Below, in pieces: positions 42,511 through 51,530 of a stretch of DNA of 64,000 nt; positions within the stretch are counted from its first letter, which is position 1; each line of letters starts with the position of its first letter. Origin of the DNA: Bacillota bacterium. Its GTDB lineage: Bacteria > Bacillota > Clostridia > Lachnospirales > Lachnospiraceae. A program made the translations under genes and the position numbers. The notes under the pieces are model-generated. The model was not told where the DNA came from and searched no databases. It saw only the letters and a program-made list of their open reading frames with translations. Where the stretch lies: assembly GCA_023437365.1 (NCBI GenBank), contig JAEZGK010000011.1:62001-126000 (forward strand), given 5' to 3'.

Positions 42511-44340
42511 TCAGTACTTGCCGAATTCATTGTCACTTAATATGATTTTAGAGGAGGGAGATCTTTCTTCTATGGGTTCCTGATTTGTCTTGCCCTTTGC
42601 CGGCTTTTTCATCTGCTCCAGCAGTAGCATCACCTCGGGACTAATCTCTTCCTGCGAAAATTTCTTTACTGTCGATTTCTTTAACTTAAATTTACTGATT
42701 GTATCCTTTAGAAGCTCTGCCTGACTTGCCAATTCTTCACTGGCGGCTGCAGTTTCTTCCGAGGTAGCTGAATTCGTCTGAACTACTGTGGATACCTGCA
42801 TAATTCCCTGATTGATCTGTGAGATGCCAATTGCTTGCTCATTGGAAGCATTTGCGATGTCGTTCACCAGAGTTGCCACCTTTTCTACTCCATGAACAAT
42901 CTTACTTAAGGCTACGGCAGTCTCTTGTGCAATTCTGGTACCGCCCTCCGCTTTCTTGATAGATCCCTCAATCATCTCTGTTGTCTCCTTGGCTGCATTA
43001 GCAGAGCGGGCGGCCAGATTTCTAACTTCCTCAGCAACTACCGCAAAGCCCTTGCCATGCTGTCCTGCTCTGGCTGCTTCTACTGCAGCGTTCAAAGCAA
43101 GTATATTCGTCTGGAAAGCTATATCATCAATTACCTTAATAACCTTCGAAATATTAGCAGACGCCTCATTGATATCTTCCATTGCCGTGAGCATTTCTTT
43201 CATCTGTTCATTTCCTTGGACAGCATCCTTCTTGGCAGATACTGCAAGCTCATTCGCCATTGTAGCATTCTTAGCATTGATGTCTGTCTGTGAAGAAATT
43301 TCTTCCAGAGATGCCGTTAATTCTTCCACAGAGGATGCCTGTTCAGTAGCACCCTGGGATAGTGCTATACTGGAATCTGCTATCTGCTTCGCTCCTGTAG
43401 CTACCTGATCGGACGCCGCAGCAATGTTGGATAAAATATCATTGTTACTGCTAACCAGCTCTGACAGTTTCTTACCGAGCAAATCATTTTCTGATTTCAC
43501 CTCTACCTCCACCGTAAGGTCACCGGCTGCAATTCTTTCAGCTGTATGGGCCTGCCCTCGGATATTGCTGATCATTTTCTCGAACGCTTCAGCCAATTTG
43601 CCGATTTCATCCTTACTGCTATACTTCACGTCCACGTTGACATCCCCAAGTGCAAGCTTGTCTGCAGCTTCCACTACCTGACTGACAGGCTTACTAATCA
43701 TACCTGCGATCAAGGTGCCAAGAATGCCCGATAGGATAACTGCTAAAGCTATAATGATAATCATCAGATACGTCAGCCTGTTATAGTTGATGTGTGTGTC
43801 TTCCACAAGCTTCGCAGATAAAGAAATATTATAATCCACTAAAGACTTCACTGTGGCATCCGCTTGTTCTCTGGCGTTTGTCGTATCCTGAAGCGTGGCA
43901 ACTGCTGTGTCATAATCACCCTTCTCGATCAAATCCAGGTTTTTATTTCTGATATCACGGTAGGCTTGCAGATCAGCAATAACCTTATCATAAAGAGCTC
44001 TTTCCTCGTCTGCTTCAATCGTTTTTTCATAGATTGCCAATATTTCATTATCGGCATTGACGAGCTCTGTAATTTTATCAAGCCTATCCTTGACCTTCTC
44101 AGGCGCCCTGTCATAGAGTGCATAGATATGATAAACCCTGATTTGCTCAAGATTGTACTGAAGCTGTTTCAAGTCTACTGACGGAACAAAACTATCTGTA
44201 TACAATTCCTCACTGGTCCGATACATAGATCCCATGTTAAGAATACCCATAATTCCGATGATAGCTGTGAATAATACTAATACTAAAAACCCCAAAATCA
44301 ATTTCGTACGAATCTTAAAATTTCTGTACATTTTCATCAT
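42511..44340 (-). CDS. Methyl-accepting chemotaxis protein
   Basis: 609-residue transmembrane receptor. TM1 at about 12-33, an extracellular four-helix-bundle sensor (4HB_MCP type) to about 190, TM2 at about 193-215, a HAMP domain (KPVSQVVEAADKLALGDVNV), then the long coiled-coil signalling domain with the conserved tip FQTNILALNAAVEAARAG. No C-terminal CheR-docking pentapeptide is seen. First gene of the chemotaxis operon; it probably presents the operon-specific signal to CheA. Ligand unknown. Confidence 0.95.
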   Translation of the reverse strand: MMKMYRNFKIRTKLILGFLVLVLFTAIIGIMGILNMGSMYRTSEELYTDSFVPSVDLKQLQYNLEQIRVYHIYALYDRAPEKVKDRLDKITELVNADNEILAIYEKTIEADEERALYDKVIADLQAYRDIRNKNLDLIEKGDYDTAVATLQDTTNAREQADATVKSLVDYNISLSAKLVEDTHINYNRLTYLMIIIIALAVILSGILGTLIAGMISKPVSQVVEAADKLALGDVNVDVKYSSKDEIGKLAEAFEKMISNIRGQAHTAERIAAGDLTVEVEVKSENDLLGKKLSELVSSNNDILSNIAAASDQVATGAKQIADSSIALSQGATEQASSVEELTASLEEISSQTDINAKNATMANELAVSAKKDAVQGNEQMKEMLTAMEDINEASANISKVIKVIDDIAFQTNILALNAAVEAARAGQHGKGFAVVAEEVRNLAARSANAAKETTEMIEGSIKKAEGGTRIAQETAVALSKIVHGVEKVATLVNDIANASNEQAIGISQINQGIMQVSTVVQTNSATSEETAAASEELASQAELLKDTISKFKLKKSTVKKFSQEEISPEVMLLLEQMKKPAKGKTNQEPIEERSPSSKIILSDNEFGKY

Positions 44341-44470
44341 ACCTTTGCCTCCTTCTGTAGGTTACCCTGGTTTCTGGTCTGTCCGATTTGTCTGTGGTAC
44401 TCCAATTCTTTGATTCTGCAAGCTGAGCTATGCTGTCCGGGAATAAAATTTGTAATTAATTTACTTCATG

Positions 44471-44486
44471 CGTAGTGATCACTTAC
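44471..44486. promoter_or_regulatory. Operator-like element at the mcp-che operon start
   Basis: CGTAGTGATCACTTAC, containing the perfect palindrome AGTGATCACT. It lies about 10-25 bases downstream of the predicted transcription start of the mcp operon and matches 13 of 16 bases of the element at the internal tetR (39301-39316). Confidence 0.6.
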
Positions 44487-44501
44487 TTCTATTCTATTTA
44501 T

Positions 44502-44530
44502 ATTATATCCAGTCAATACCAATTTGTCAA
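44502..44530 (-). promoter_or_regulatory. Consensus promoter of the chemotaxis operon
   Basis: Minus strand TTGACA (44530-44525), 17-bp spacer, TATAAT (44507-44502): a perfect sigma-A consensus. It is not a sigma-28 type promoter, unlike many chemotaxis genes. The 5' leader to the mcp start is about 155 bases. Apart from this promoter, the operator and the hisS terminator, 44341-44761 holds nothing I recognise. Confidence 0.88.
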
Positions 44531-44633
44531 TATACGCCCCCTAGTGCCGAATTATAAATTTTTTATAAATTAAATATCAGAAAATGTACTCTTGTCAAAA
44601 TGTACATGTGTCAATCAGAATATACCGATGCAA

Positions 44634-44680
44634 TAAAAAGCCTCTCTGATCGACGTATCGTCCGACCAAAGAGGCTTATT
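44634..44680 (-). terminator. Terminator of hisS
   Basis: Minus strand AAGCCTCTTTGGTCGG ... CCGA...AGAGAGGCTT followed by TTTATTG, about 85 bases beyond the hisS stop. Confidence 0.85.
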
Positions 44681-44761
44681 TCAAATATGTTAATCCTTAA
44701 ATTAATTCGATATTCTATTTCTATTCAAACAGGATGAAACCACAAAACGCGGGAGCAACTT

Positions 44762-46006
44762 CTACAAAAACAGCTCAGCCAGTTTATCCAAAGCAACCTC
44801 GGTTTGTTCACCGGTCTCCATATTCTTGACATTCACTCTATTATTTACAAGCTCATCTGCTCCAATGATGATCGTATTCTTCGCACCAATTTTATTCGCA
44901 TATTTCATCTGTGCTTTGACACTACGATCCAGATAATCTGTCTCAACGATAACACCTGCCGTTCTGAGCTGCTGAACAAACCGATAAGCTTCTGCCTTCG
45001 CTTCCTTACCTAGAATTCCAACGTACAATTCCACTGCTGGTTCTGCCTCTAATTCTACACCCTCGGAGGCCAGCTCGTTGATAATACGCTCGATACCAAA
45101 ACCGAAGCCCACTGCCGGAATATCCTGCCTTTCATCAATTTCATGAATCAGGTTATCGTATCTTCCGCCGCCGCATAAGGTAAAGCCTTCGGCATTGAGG
45201 AATTCGAATACTGTCTTTGTATAGTAATCCAATCCTCGTACTATGCCGGTATCAACCTCGTAGGGAATATCCATCGCAGTCAACAGGCTCTTCAGCTCTT
45301 CGAAATGAGTGCTGCATTCTTCATCCAGATACTCAATGGTTCTGGGTGCGTCCTTCACGATCGTCTTGCAGGAAGGGACCTTACAGTCAATTACACGAAG
45401 AGGGTTCTTAAGCATTCTCTCCCTGCAGGTAGGGCATAGCTGATCCTCGTGCTTTCTTAAATAAGAAAGCAGCGCTTCATTATAGATCCTTCTGCAATTA
45501 GCGCAACCGATGCTGTTGATATGAAGCTTAGCTCCCTTGATCCCCAGCTCCTTCATGAATTGAGTCAGCAGGGAGATCAATTCCACCTCAGCAAGCGGGC
45601 TTGCAGAGCCAAAAAATTCGATGCCGAATTGATGATGCTGGCGCAGTCTTCCGCTCTGGGGATTCTCATATCGGAATGCCTGTGTGATATAGAACAGCTT
45701 TGTAGGCTGACTTTCCGCGTAAAGACCATTTTCCAGAAATGCACGGGCTACTCCGGCTGTTCCCTCCGGCTTCAAAGTGATGCTTCGGTTTCCTTTATCC
45801 TCAAAGGTATACATTTCCTTCTGAACAACGTCCGTTGTCTCTCCGACACCCCGCTGGAACAATATCGTATGCTCAAAGGCCGGTGTGATCATCTCCTTAA
45901 TATGATAGGCCTTGCAGATTCTTCGTGCAATTCCCTCGATGATGGTACGCTTATGCATATTGGAGCCATACCAGTCCTGTGTGCCCTTCGGTCTTTGTGT
46001 AATCAT
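44762..46006 (-). CDS. hisS: Histidyl-tRNA synthetase
   Basis: 414-residue class II synthetase charging tRNA-His. Motif 2 FRYENPQSGRLRQHHQFGIE, the histidine-specific segments LDYYTKTVFEF and GGGRYDNL, motif 3 VGFGFGIERI, and a C-terminal anticodon-binding domain (YVGILGKEAKAEAYRFVQQL). Length is normal. Ribosome site GGAGGACGAAT. Follows hemZ by 28 bases and ends at a strong terminator. Confidence 0.97.
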   Translation of the reverse strand: MITQRPKGTQDWYGSNMHKRTIIEGIARRICKAYHIKEMITPAFEHTILFQRGVGETTDVVQKEMYTFEDKGNRSITLKPEGTAGVARAFLENGLYAESQPTKLFYITQAFRYENPQSGRLRQHHQFGIEFFGSASPLAEVELISLLTQFMKELGIKGAKLHINSIGCANCRRIYNEALLSYLRKHEDQLCPTCRERMLKNPLRVIDCKVPSCKTIVKDAPRTIEYLDEECSTHFEELKSLLTAMDIPYEVDTGIVRGLDYYTKTVFEFLNAEGFTLCGGGRYDNLIHEIDERQDIPAVGFGFGIERIINELASEGVELEAEPAVELYVGILGKEAKAEAYRFVQQLRTAGVIVETDYLDRSVKAQMKYANKIGAKNTIIIGADELVNNRVNVKNMETGEQTEVALDKLAELFL

Positions 46007-46034
46007 ATTCGTCCTCCGTTCTATTGCATTGATT

Positions 46035-47522
46035 TTATACTGAATTATTTGTAAGAAAATGACGTTTCCGCTCTATCATCTCGTCGATTCGATTGATGTA
46101 GTCCGTAACGCTTTTCACATTGTCTACCCGTTCAATCCGGTTCTCCTGGTGGAATACAAACTTGGACATTCCTCCCGCACCCAATGCCAGGATCGTCTGC
46201 TTTTCCTCCATAATTAAAATATTATAGAGACCCTCTTTTCCGAATTTTGCATAGCCGATATTTTCAAGGTTATCTGCCATATTCTTCTGTCTGTAGAGAT
46301 AATAGGGGAGATAGGCATTCTCCTGCGCAAACCTGATTGTCTCTGACAGCATCACCGAAACATCAGTTGCCTGAAGCTTGGCGTAGCTTTCCTTCTCCTG
46401 ATTCAGCCTTGCTGCGCGTTTGACTGCCAGAGTATGCACCGTAAGGCTGTCCGGCTGTAAATCCTTAATCTGGCATAGGGTATCTCGAACATCCGAGATA
46501 TTCTCTCCCGGCAGGCCGAGAATCAAATCCATATTGACATTGTCATGACCCGTTTCTCTTGCAAGACGAAAGGCTTCCTTCACCTGAGTAACGGTATGCT
46601 TTCTTCCGATCAGATCCAGTGTCCTCTGCTGCATACTCTGAGGGTTAATGGAGATTCGGTCAACCCCTTGCTTTTTCAGAACCTCCAGCTTCTCTCTGGT
46701 GATACTGTCCGGTCTTCCTGCCTCCACACAGAATTCCTTTACCTGAGTAAAATCAAACAGCTCCCTGACCAGACTGAGCAGGGAATTCAGTTGCTCTGCC
46801 GTGAGGGTTGTCGGTGTTCCTCCGCCCAGATATACAGTAGTAAGCTTCCTTCCCGGAAAACAGGTTGCCGCAAATCGGATTTCCTTCTCCAAGGCCTGCA
46901 GATATTGATCTACATAGATCGAATACTTCTCTACCGAATACGAAGTAAAGGAACAATAGAGACAGGTACTTGGGCAAAATGGAATTCCGATATAGAGACT
47001 GTATCCATCTTGGTAATCCATGTCCCTTAAAAGCTTAAGCTCTCTATTCGCAATTTCAAGACTCATGGCAATCTTTTCTTCCGAGCACAGATATTCTTTC
47101 TTCATGTGCTGATAGATAACTTCTTCATACTCTCCTTGCTCTATGAGATCATAGACCAGCTTCGTCGGACGGATTCCCGTCAGGATACCCCAGGGCAGCT
47201 CCCGACCTGTCAGCCCAGAGATACAGGAGTAAAGAAAACGTTTCATCGCATTCTTATACTGAGGCTTTGATAGTTGTTCCGTTAATGTCAGGGTATGCCT
47301 GACCGTAGACTCACCCCTCAGGGTTACGGACAGTTCTATCTTATCCTTCTCCAGCTCCATCAAAAGAGTAAGCATCGTATCACAGTCAGAAGCAATCCTC
47401 GACTGCAAGACCTTTGCTTCGCCTTGCTCGTATATCTTAATCGTTTCAGACGGATAAAAAGCCTTAACCAAAGGGTAAACGTCATTTTCATAAGCTTTAT
47501 CCGACAAAATTATCTCTATCAT
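46035..47522 (-). CDS. hemZ: HemZ-type oxygen-independent coproporphyrinogen III oxidase-like protein
   Basis: 495-residue radical SAM protein. The cluster motif CPSTCLYC (C-x3-C-x2-C) sits in IGIPFCPSTCLYCSFTSY and the SAM-binding GGGTPT follows in VYLGGGTPTTL; an N-terminal ~140-residue domain is typical of the HemZ branch. The branch is named for anaerobic haem biosynthesis, though members may act as haem chaperones. I start at 47522 (CAGGAATAGC upstream, family-like MIEIILSDKAY); the frame opens at 47606. In line with mbl and hisS. Confidence 0.9.
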   Translation of the reverse strand: MIEIILSDKAYENDVYPLVKAFYPSETIKIYEQGEAKVLQSRIASDCDTMLTLLMELEKDKIELSVTLRGESTVRHTLTLTEQLSKPQYKNAMKRFLYSCISGLTGRELPWGILTGIRPTKLVYDLIEQGEYEEVIYQHMKKEYLCSEEKIAMSLEIANRELKLLRDMDYQDGYSLYIGIPFCPSTCLYCSFTSYSVEKYSIYVDQYLQALEKEIRFAATCFPGRKLTTVYLGGGTPTTLTAEQLNSLLSLVRELFDFTQVKEFCVEAGRPDSITREKLEVLKKQGVDRISINPQSMQQRTLDLIGRKHTVTQVKEAFRLARETGHDNVNMDLILGLPGENISDVRDTLCQIKDLQPDSLTVHTLAVKRAARLNQEKESYAKLQATDVSVMLSETIRFAQENAYLPYYLYRQKNMADNLENIGYAKFGKEGLYNILIMEEKQTILALGAGGMSKFVFHQENRIERVDNVKSVTDYINRIDEMIERKRHFLTNNSV

Positions 47523-47658
47523 GCTATTCCTGTCTTTCCTGTAATGAGTACCATCACCATTGCACGAACATCGCAGTTCTTCAGAATGGAAGGCATCGTC
47601 TTCCATTTGTGAAGATGCTTTTCAGATCATTCTTCCTTCTGAATGATTTTCACACTCT

Positions 47659-48318
47659 TTACATATTCTCATAAGGGTCCCAACCCGGAGAAAGATAGAT
47701 GTTATTGTCACGCTCGTAGCCGATGGTGGTGGATGGACCGTGTCCGGGAAAAACCTCTACCTCATCCTCCAGAACCATGAGTTTATTACAGATGGACTCT
47801 ACCAGCTGATTACCATTGCCGGTGGGTAAATCATATCTTCCGATATCTCCCCGAAACAGGGTATCCCCGCTGATTAAAAGACGATGACCGATGAAGTAAT
47901 AACAGGTCCCTCCGGCTGTATGTCCCGGTGTATGGATTACTCTGATCGTAAAGCCGGCTATCTGCAAAACTTCAGAGTCCTTCAGCAGTACATCGGGCTT
48001 CAGAGAACATTCCCTCCTGATCTGGTTAGAAGCGTTCATCCCCACATCGGCAAGAAGTCCGGCTTCTGCTTCATGCGCAAAGATTGGTGCTTTGGTCTTC
48101 TCAGCAAGGTCTGAGGCTGCCAGAATATGGTCAAAATGACCATGTGTGAGAAGAATCGCTTTACACACAAGGTCATTTGCCTTAAGATACTGTTCTATTC
48201 TCTCGGCTCTGTCTGCCGGATCGAATACAATTGCTTCTTTTGTCTCTTTATTACTGATAATATAACAATTCGTCTGAACCATTCCTAGTACAAGTGTTTC
48301 CTTTACCAAATCACTCAT
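47659..48318 (-). CDS. Metallo-beta-lactamase fold hydrolase (glyoxalase II-like)
   Basis: 219-residue cytoplasmic hydrolase. The zinc-binding motif HGHFDH (in LLTHGHFDHILAASDL), then HTPGHTAGGTCYY, GDTLFRGDIGRYDLP and FPGHGPSTTIGYE supply the usual ligands of the glyoxalase II-like subfamily. The physiological thioester substrate is unknown. TTGGAGGTTCAT fixes the start at 48318. It lies between rel and hemZ in a run of minus-strand housekeeping genes, as in many Clostridia. Confidence 0.9.
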   Translation of the reverse strand: MSDLVKETLVLGMVQTNCYIISNKETKEAIVFDPADRAERIEQYLKANDLVCKAILLTHGHFDHILAASDLAEKTKAPIFAHEAEAGLLADVGMNASNQIRRECSLKPDVLLKDSEVLQIAGFTIRVIHTPGHTAGGTCYYFIGHRLLISGDTLFRGDIGRYDLPTGNGNQLVESICNKLMVLEDEVEVFPGHGPSTTIGYERDNNIYLSPGWDPYENM

Positions 48319-48419
48319 ATGAACCTCCAATCTCCGATCCAGTATTCTAAAATCTTAAGAACAAGGAAAGCGTACTACATATGTGAATTCCGCAGTTCTT
48401 TTGAAGGGATGATATCCTC

Positions 48420-50717
48420 TTAACCCGCCGTTCGCTCAATGTCGAGAACACTCTCCACGTTTCTGAGCTTTGTGATAATCTCATTGAGCTGTTCCTTACT
48501 GTTAATTTCAAAGCCTATGCTGATGGTTGCTTTCCCCTGCTTACTGGTTCTGACATTCATTGAGGTCACATCAATCTTATTTTCTGTTAAGACCTTTGAG
48601 ATATCTACCAGCACACCGGTCCGATTGTTTGCATAAATCTTAATCTCGGCACTGTAGACACCGCCGATATCCTTACCGTCAGCTGAGAGGTTCCATTCTG
48701 CATCAATCAGCCTGGCACGGTCCTCCTCGGGCAGATTGATCACATTGATACAATCTGTTCTATGGATGGATACACCTCTTCCACGAGTGACAAAACCAAC
48801 GATCTCATCTCCCGGTACCGGGCTGCAGCATCTGGAAAAGCGAACCGCAAGATCATGGATGCCCTCTACGACAATACCGCTCTTGGATTTCTTCTGAGGT
48901 ATTCGCTCCTTGATTTCCGAAACCGATTCCAGAACGTTCTCATCCGTGATGTCCTTCTTATTCTTTTTCTTATATTCCTCCAGCAGCTTGTTGACAATCT
49001 GGCCTTCCTTCAGACCTCCGTGGCCAACCGCCGCAAGCACTGATTCCCAATCCCGAAAACCGTATTTCCGCATTACGATGCTCGTAAACTCCGGTTTTAG
49101 CAGGTCACTCATGGTGATACTCTTCGTCTTGCAATAAGCGGCAAAGAGTTCTTTGCCACGGTTAATATTGTCGTCCTTTAGCTCTGTCTTAAACCATTGG
49201 TTGATTTTATTCTTTGCCTGTGTACTCTTTACGATGGACAGCCAGTCCCGGCTTGGTCCTCTGGAATTCTGGGAGGTAATAATCTCAATTCTGTCACCGT
49301 TCTGTATCACATAATCAATCGGCTCCAGCTTACCATTGACACGGGCACCAACCATCTTATTACCTACCGCGCTATGGATACTGTAAGCGAAATCGATTGG
49401 ATTAGAACCGGTCGGCAACGTCTTGACATCGCCGGTCGGAGTGAAAGCATACACACTTTCGGAGAAAAGGTCAAAATCGTTCTTAATCAGGCTTAGGAAC
49501 TCCTTATTATCGGACATGTCCTTCTGCCATTCCAACACCTGTCTGAGCCAGGTCAGCTTCTCCTCCTCAGCATTGGCAGTTCCGCCTTTTCCGTCCTGTC
49601 CCTCCTTATATTTCCAGTGGGCTGCAATACCGTATTCTGCTGTACGGTGCATCTCATAAGTACGGATCTGTATCTCAAAGGGAGAACCCTTCGGACCGAT
49701 TAGTGTCGTATGGAGAGACTGGTACATATTCGGTTTTGGCATTGCGATATAATCCTTAAAGCGCCCAGGGATTGGCTTATACATCTCATGGATTACACCG
49801 AGAGCCGCATAGCAATCCTTTAAGGAATCAACGATGATGCGCACTGCAAACAGATCGTAAATCTGATCCAACGTCTTGCTCTGATTCACCATCTTTTTAT
49901 AAATACTGAAAAAATGCTTGATACGCCCGTCAATCTTCGCAGAAATTCCTGCTTCCTCAATATGGCTTCTTACATCATTGACAATCTCATCGATATAAGC
50001 CTGACGTTCGCTCTTTTTGGTAGCAATCTTATCGGTCAGTTCTTTGTATACCTCGGGCTCCAGATATTTCAGGGACAGGTCATCGAGTTCGATCTTAATC
50101 TTAGAGATACCGAGTCTCTGAGCAATCGGAGCATAGATATCCATCGTCTCCCTTGCCGTTTCCTTCTGTTTCTCCGGCTCTTTATATTTTAGTGTCCGCA
50201 TATTATGAAGACGGTCTGCCAGCTTGATTAAGATGACACGAATATCCTTTGCCATTGCAAGAAACATCTTACGGAGATTCTCAGCCTGAAGCTCCACCTT
50301 ATCCATGGAATAGTTCAGCTTAGTCAGCTTGGTAACACCATCCACCAAAAGTGCGATTTCTTCAGAAAACATCGAAGCAATCTGGGCTATCGTAAAGTCG
50401 GTATCCTCCACTACATCATGAAGTATTCCCGCAACTATCGTCTCCTTATCCAATTCCAGCTCAGCCAGAATATTAGCGACGCATAAGGGATGGATGATGT
50501 AGGGTTCCCCTGATTTACGCAGCTGGTTTTTGTGCGCATCGTCAGCAAGATGATATGCTTTCTCAACCATGGAAATGTCTGCAGAGGGATGGTAGCTCCT
50601 GATCTTGTCGATCAACTCCTGATACAGAGTTTCAGGCGCAGTAAAATCAGCCGGTGCCTGAAATGTCACCGATGCCAGTATTTCGTCCTTTGCCATTGCT
50701 TCCTTCTCGTCTCCCAT
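48420..50717 (-). CDS. relA: Bifunctional (p)ppGpp synthetase/hydrolase RelA/SpoT
   Basis: 765-residue alarmone enzyme. The N-terminal HD hydrolase domain holds GILHDVVEDTDFTI, the synthetase domain holds GRFKDYIAMPKPNMYQSLHT, and TGS (VYAFTPTGDVKTLPTGSNPI), a zinc-finger/helical region (RCCSPVPGDEI) and a C-terminal ACT domain follow. Both catalytic domains look intact, so it should make and degrade (p)ppGpp. GCAGGTGGTGATGATC spaces best to ATG 50717 (MGDEKEAM); the frame opens at 50735. Followed by the MBL hydrolase and preceded by apt, a common Firmicute order. Confidence 0.96.
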   Translation of the reverse strand: MGDEKEAMAKDEILASVTFQAPADFTAPETLYQELIDKIRSYHPSADISMVEKAYHLADDAHKNQLRKSGEPYIIHPLCVANILAELELDKETIVAGILHDVVEDTDFTIAQIASMFSEEIALLVDGVTKLTKLNYSMDKVELQAENLRKMFLAMAKDIRVILIKLADRLHNMRTLKYKEPEKQKETARETMDIYAPIAQRLGISKIKIELDDLSLKYLEPEVYKELTDKIATKKSERQAYIDEIVNDVRSHIEEAGISAKIDGRIKHFFSIYKKMVNQSKTLDQIYDLFAVRIIVDSLKDCYAALGVIHEMYKPIPGRFKDYIAMPKPNMYQSLHTTLIGPKGSPFEIQIRTYEMHRTAEYGIAAHWKYKEGQDGKGGTANAEEEKLTWLRQVLEWQKDMSDNKEFLSLIKNDFDLFSESVYAFTPTGDVKTLPTGSNPIDFAYSIHSAVGNKMVGARVNGKLEPIDYVIQNGDRIEIITSQNSRGPSRDWLSIVKSTQAKNKINQWFKTELKDDNINRGKELFAAYCKTKSITMSDLLKPEFTSIVMRKYGFRDWESVLAAVGHGGLKEGQIVNKLLEEYKKKNKKDITDENVLESVSEIKERIPQKKSKSGIVVEGIHDLAVRFSRCCSPVPGDEIVGFVTRGRGVSIHRTDCINVINLPEEDRARLIDAEWNLSADGKDIGGVYSAEIKIYANNRTGVLVDISKVLTENKIDVTSMNVRTSKQGKATISIGFEINSKEQLNEIITKLRNVESVLDIERTAG

Positions 50718-50772
50718 GATCATCACCACCTGCATCTTAAAAGTTAAGTTGTCAAAAGCAAGCTAAGCTTCC

Positions 50773-51297
50773 TTATTTACCTTCATACTGAATGACTGCT
50801 TCCACGTCGTAACCATTCAGCTTCTCACGGCCCTTTAGTCCCTTCAGCTCCATAAGGAAAATGATCTTCACTACTTCGCCGCCGAGCATTTCAATCAGTT
50901 TGGTAATCGCTTCAATCGTTCCACCTGTAGCAATCAGGTCATCTATGATGACTACCCTTTGACCGGGCTTGATCGCATCCTTGTGTATCTCTATCGTAGC
51001 CTTACCATATTCCAGATCATAATCCATGGATACGGTCTCACAGGGTAATTTCCCTTTCTTACGAATGGGAATAAATGCTTTATTCAAATTATAAGCTATC
51101 GGTACACCGAAAATAAATCCTCTGGATTCGGGTCCGGCAATAATGTCAAACTCCAGTCCGTCCAAAAGCTCCTGCATTTGGTCGATTGCCAGCTTCAGTC
51201 CTTCCTTCTCCTGCAATACACTTGTAACATCACGGAAAATAATTCCGGGCTCCGGGAAATCCGGGATACTTCTAACATAATCTTCTAATTTCTTCAT
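50773..51297 (-). CDS. apt: Adenine phosphoribosyltransferase
   Basis: 174-residue purine-salvage enzyme making AMP from adenine and PRPP. PRPP-binding motif VVIIDDLIATGGTIEA, and GPESRGFIFGVPIAY and IPIRKKGKLPCETV typical of Apt. Start at 51297 (AAAGGCATGGTTATAAT upstream); the longer frame to 51333 has no site. It lies between recJ and rel, the usual recJ-apt-rel order in Firmicutes. Confidence 0.97.
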   Translation of the reverse strand: MKKLEDYVRSIPDFPEPGIIFRDVTSVLQEKEGLKLAIDQMQELLDGLEFDIIAGPESRGFIFGVPIAYNLNKAFIPIRKKGKLPCETVSMDYDLEYGKATIEIHKDAIKPGQRVVIIDDLIATGGTIEAITKLIEMLGGEVVKIIFLMELKGLKGREKLNGYDVEAVIQYEGK

Positions 51298-51530
51298 ATT
51301 ATAACCATGCCTTTCATTGGAATTCTGAACCAAATATATCTATGGGCAATCGAATATCCTGCCGTTACAATATCATATGTCGTTTTTTGGACGGAGCGGC
51401 CTGTCTGATGCCAATATATTCTTTTAGATGCTTATTATATCACCTAAGTTTACCCTTCGTAAAGAAAATTTCACATATCTAAAGCAAATTTCACTAAAAT
51501 TTGATACAAAAGTGAATTTTCTACCGCTGA

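Noticed and set aside
42956..43408. Plus-strand Ala/Ser-rich 150-codon frame
   Set aside because: Antisense to the coiled-coil signalling domain of the chemoreceptor; a composition artefact.
44502..44530. Sigma-28 type promoter for the chemotaxis operon
   Set aside because: I looked for TAAA-N15-GCCGATAA ahead of the mcp and did not find it; a perfect sigma-A promoter is present instead.
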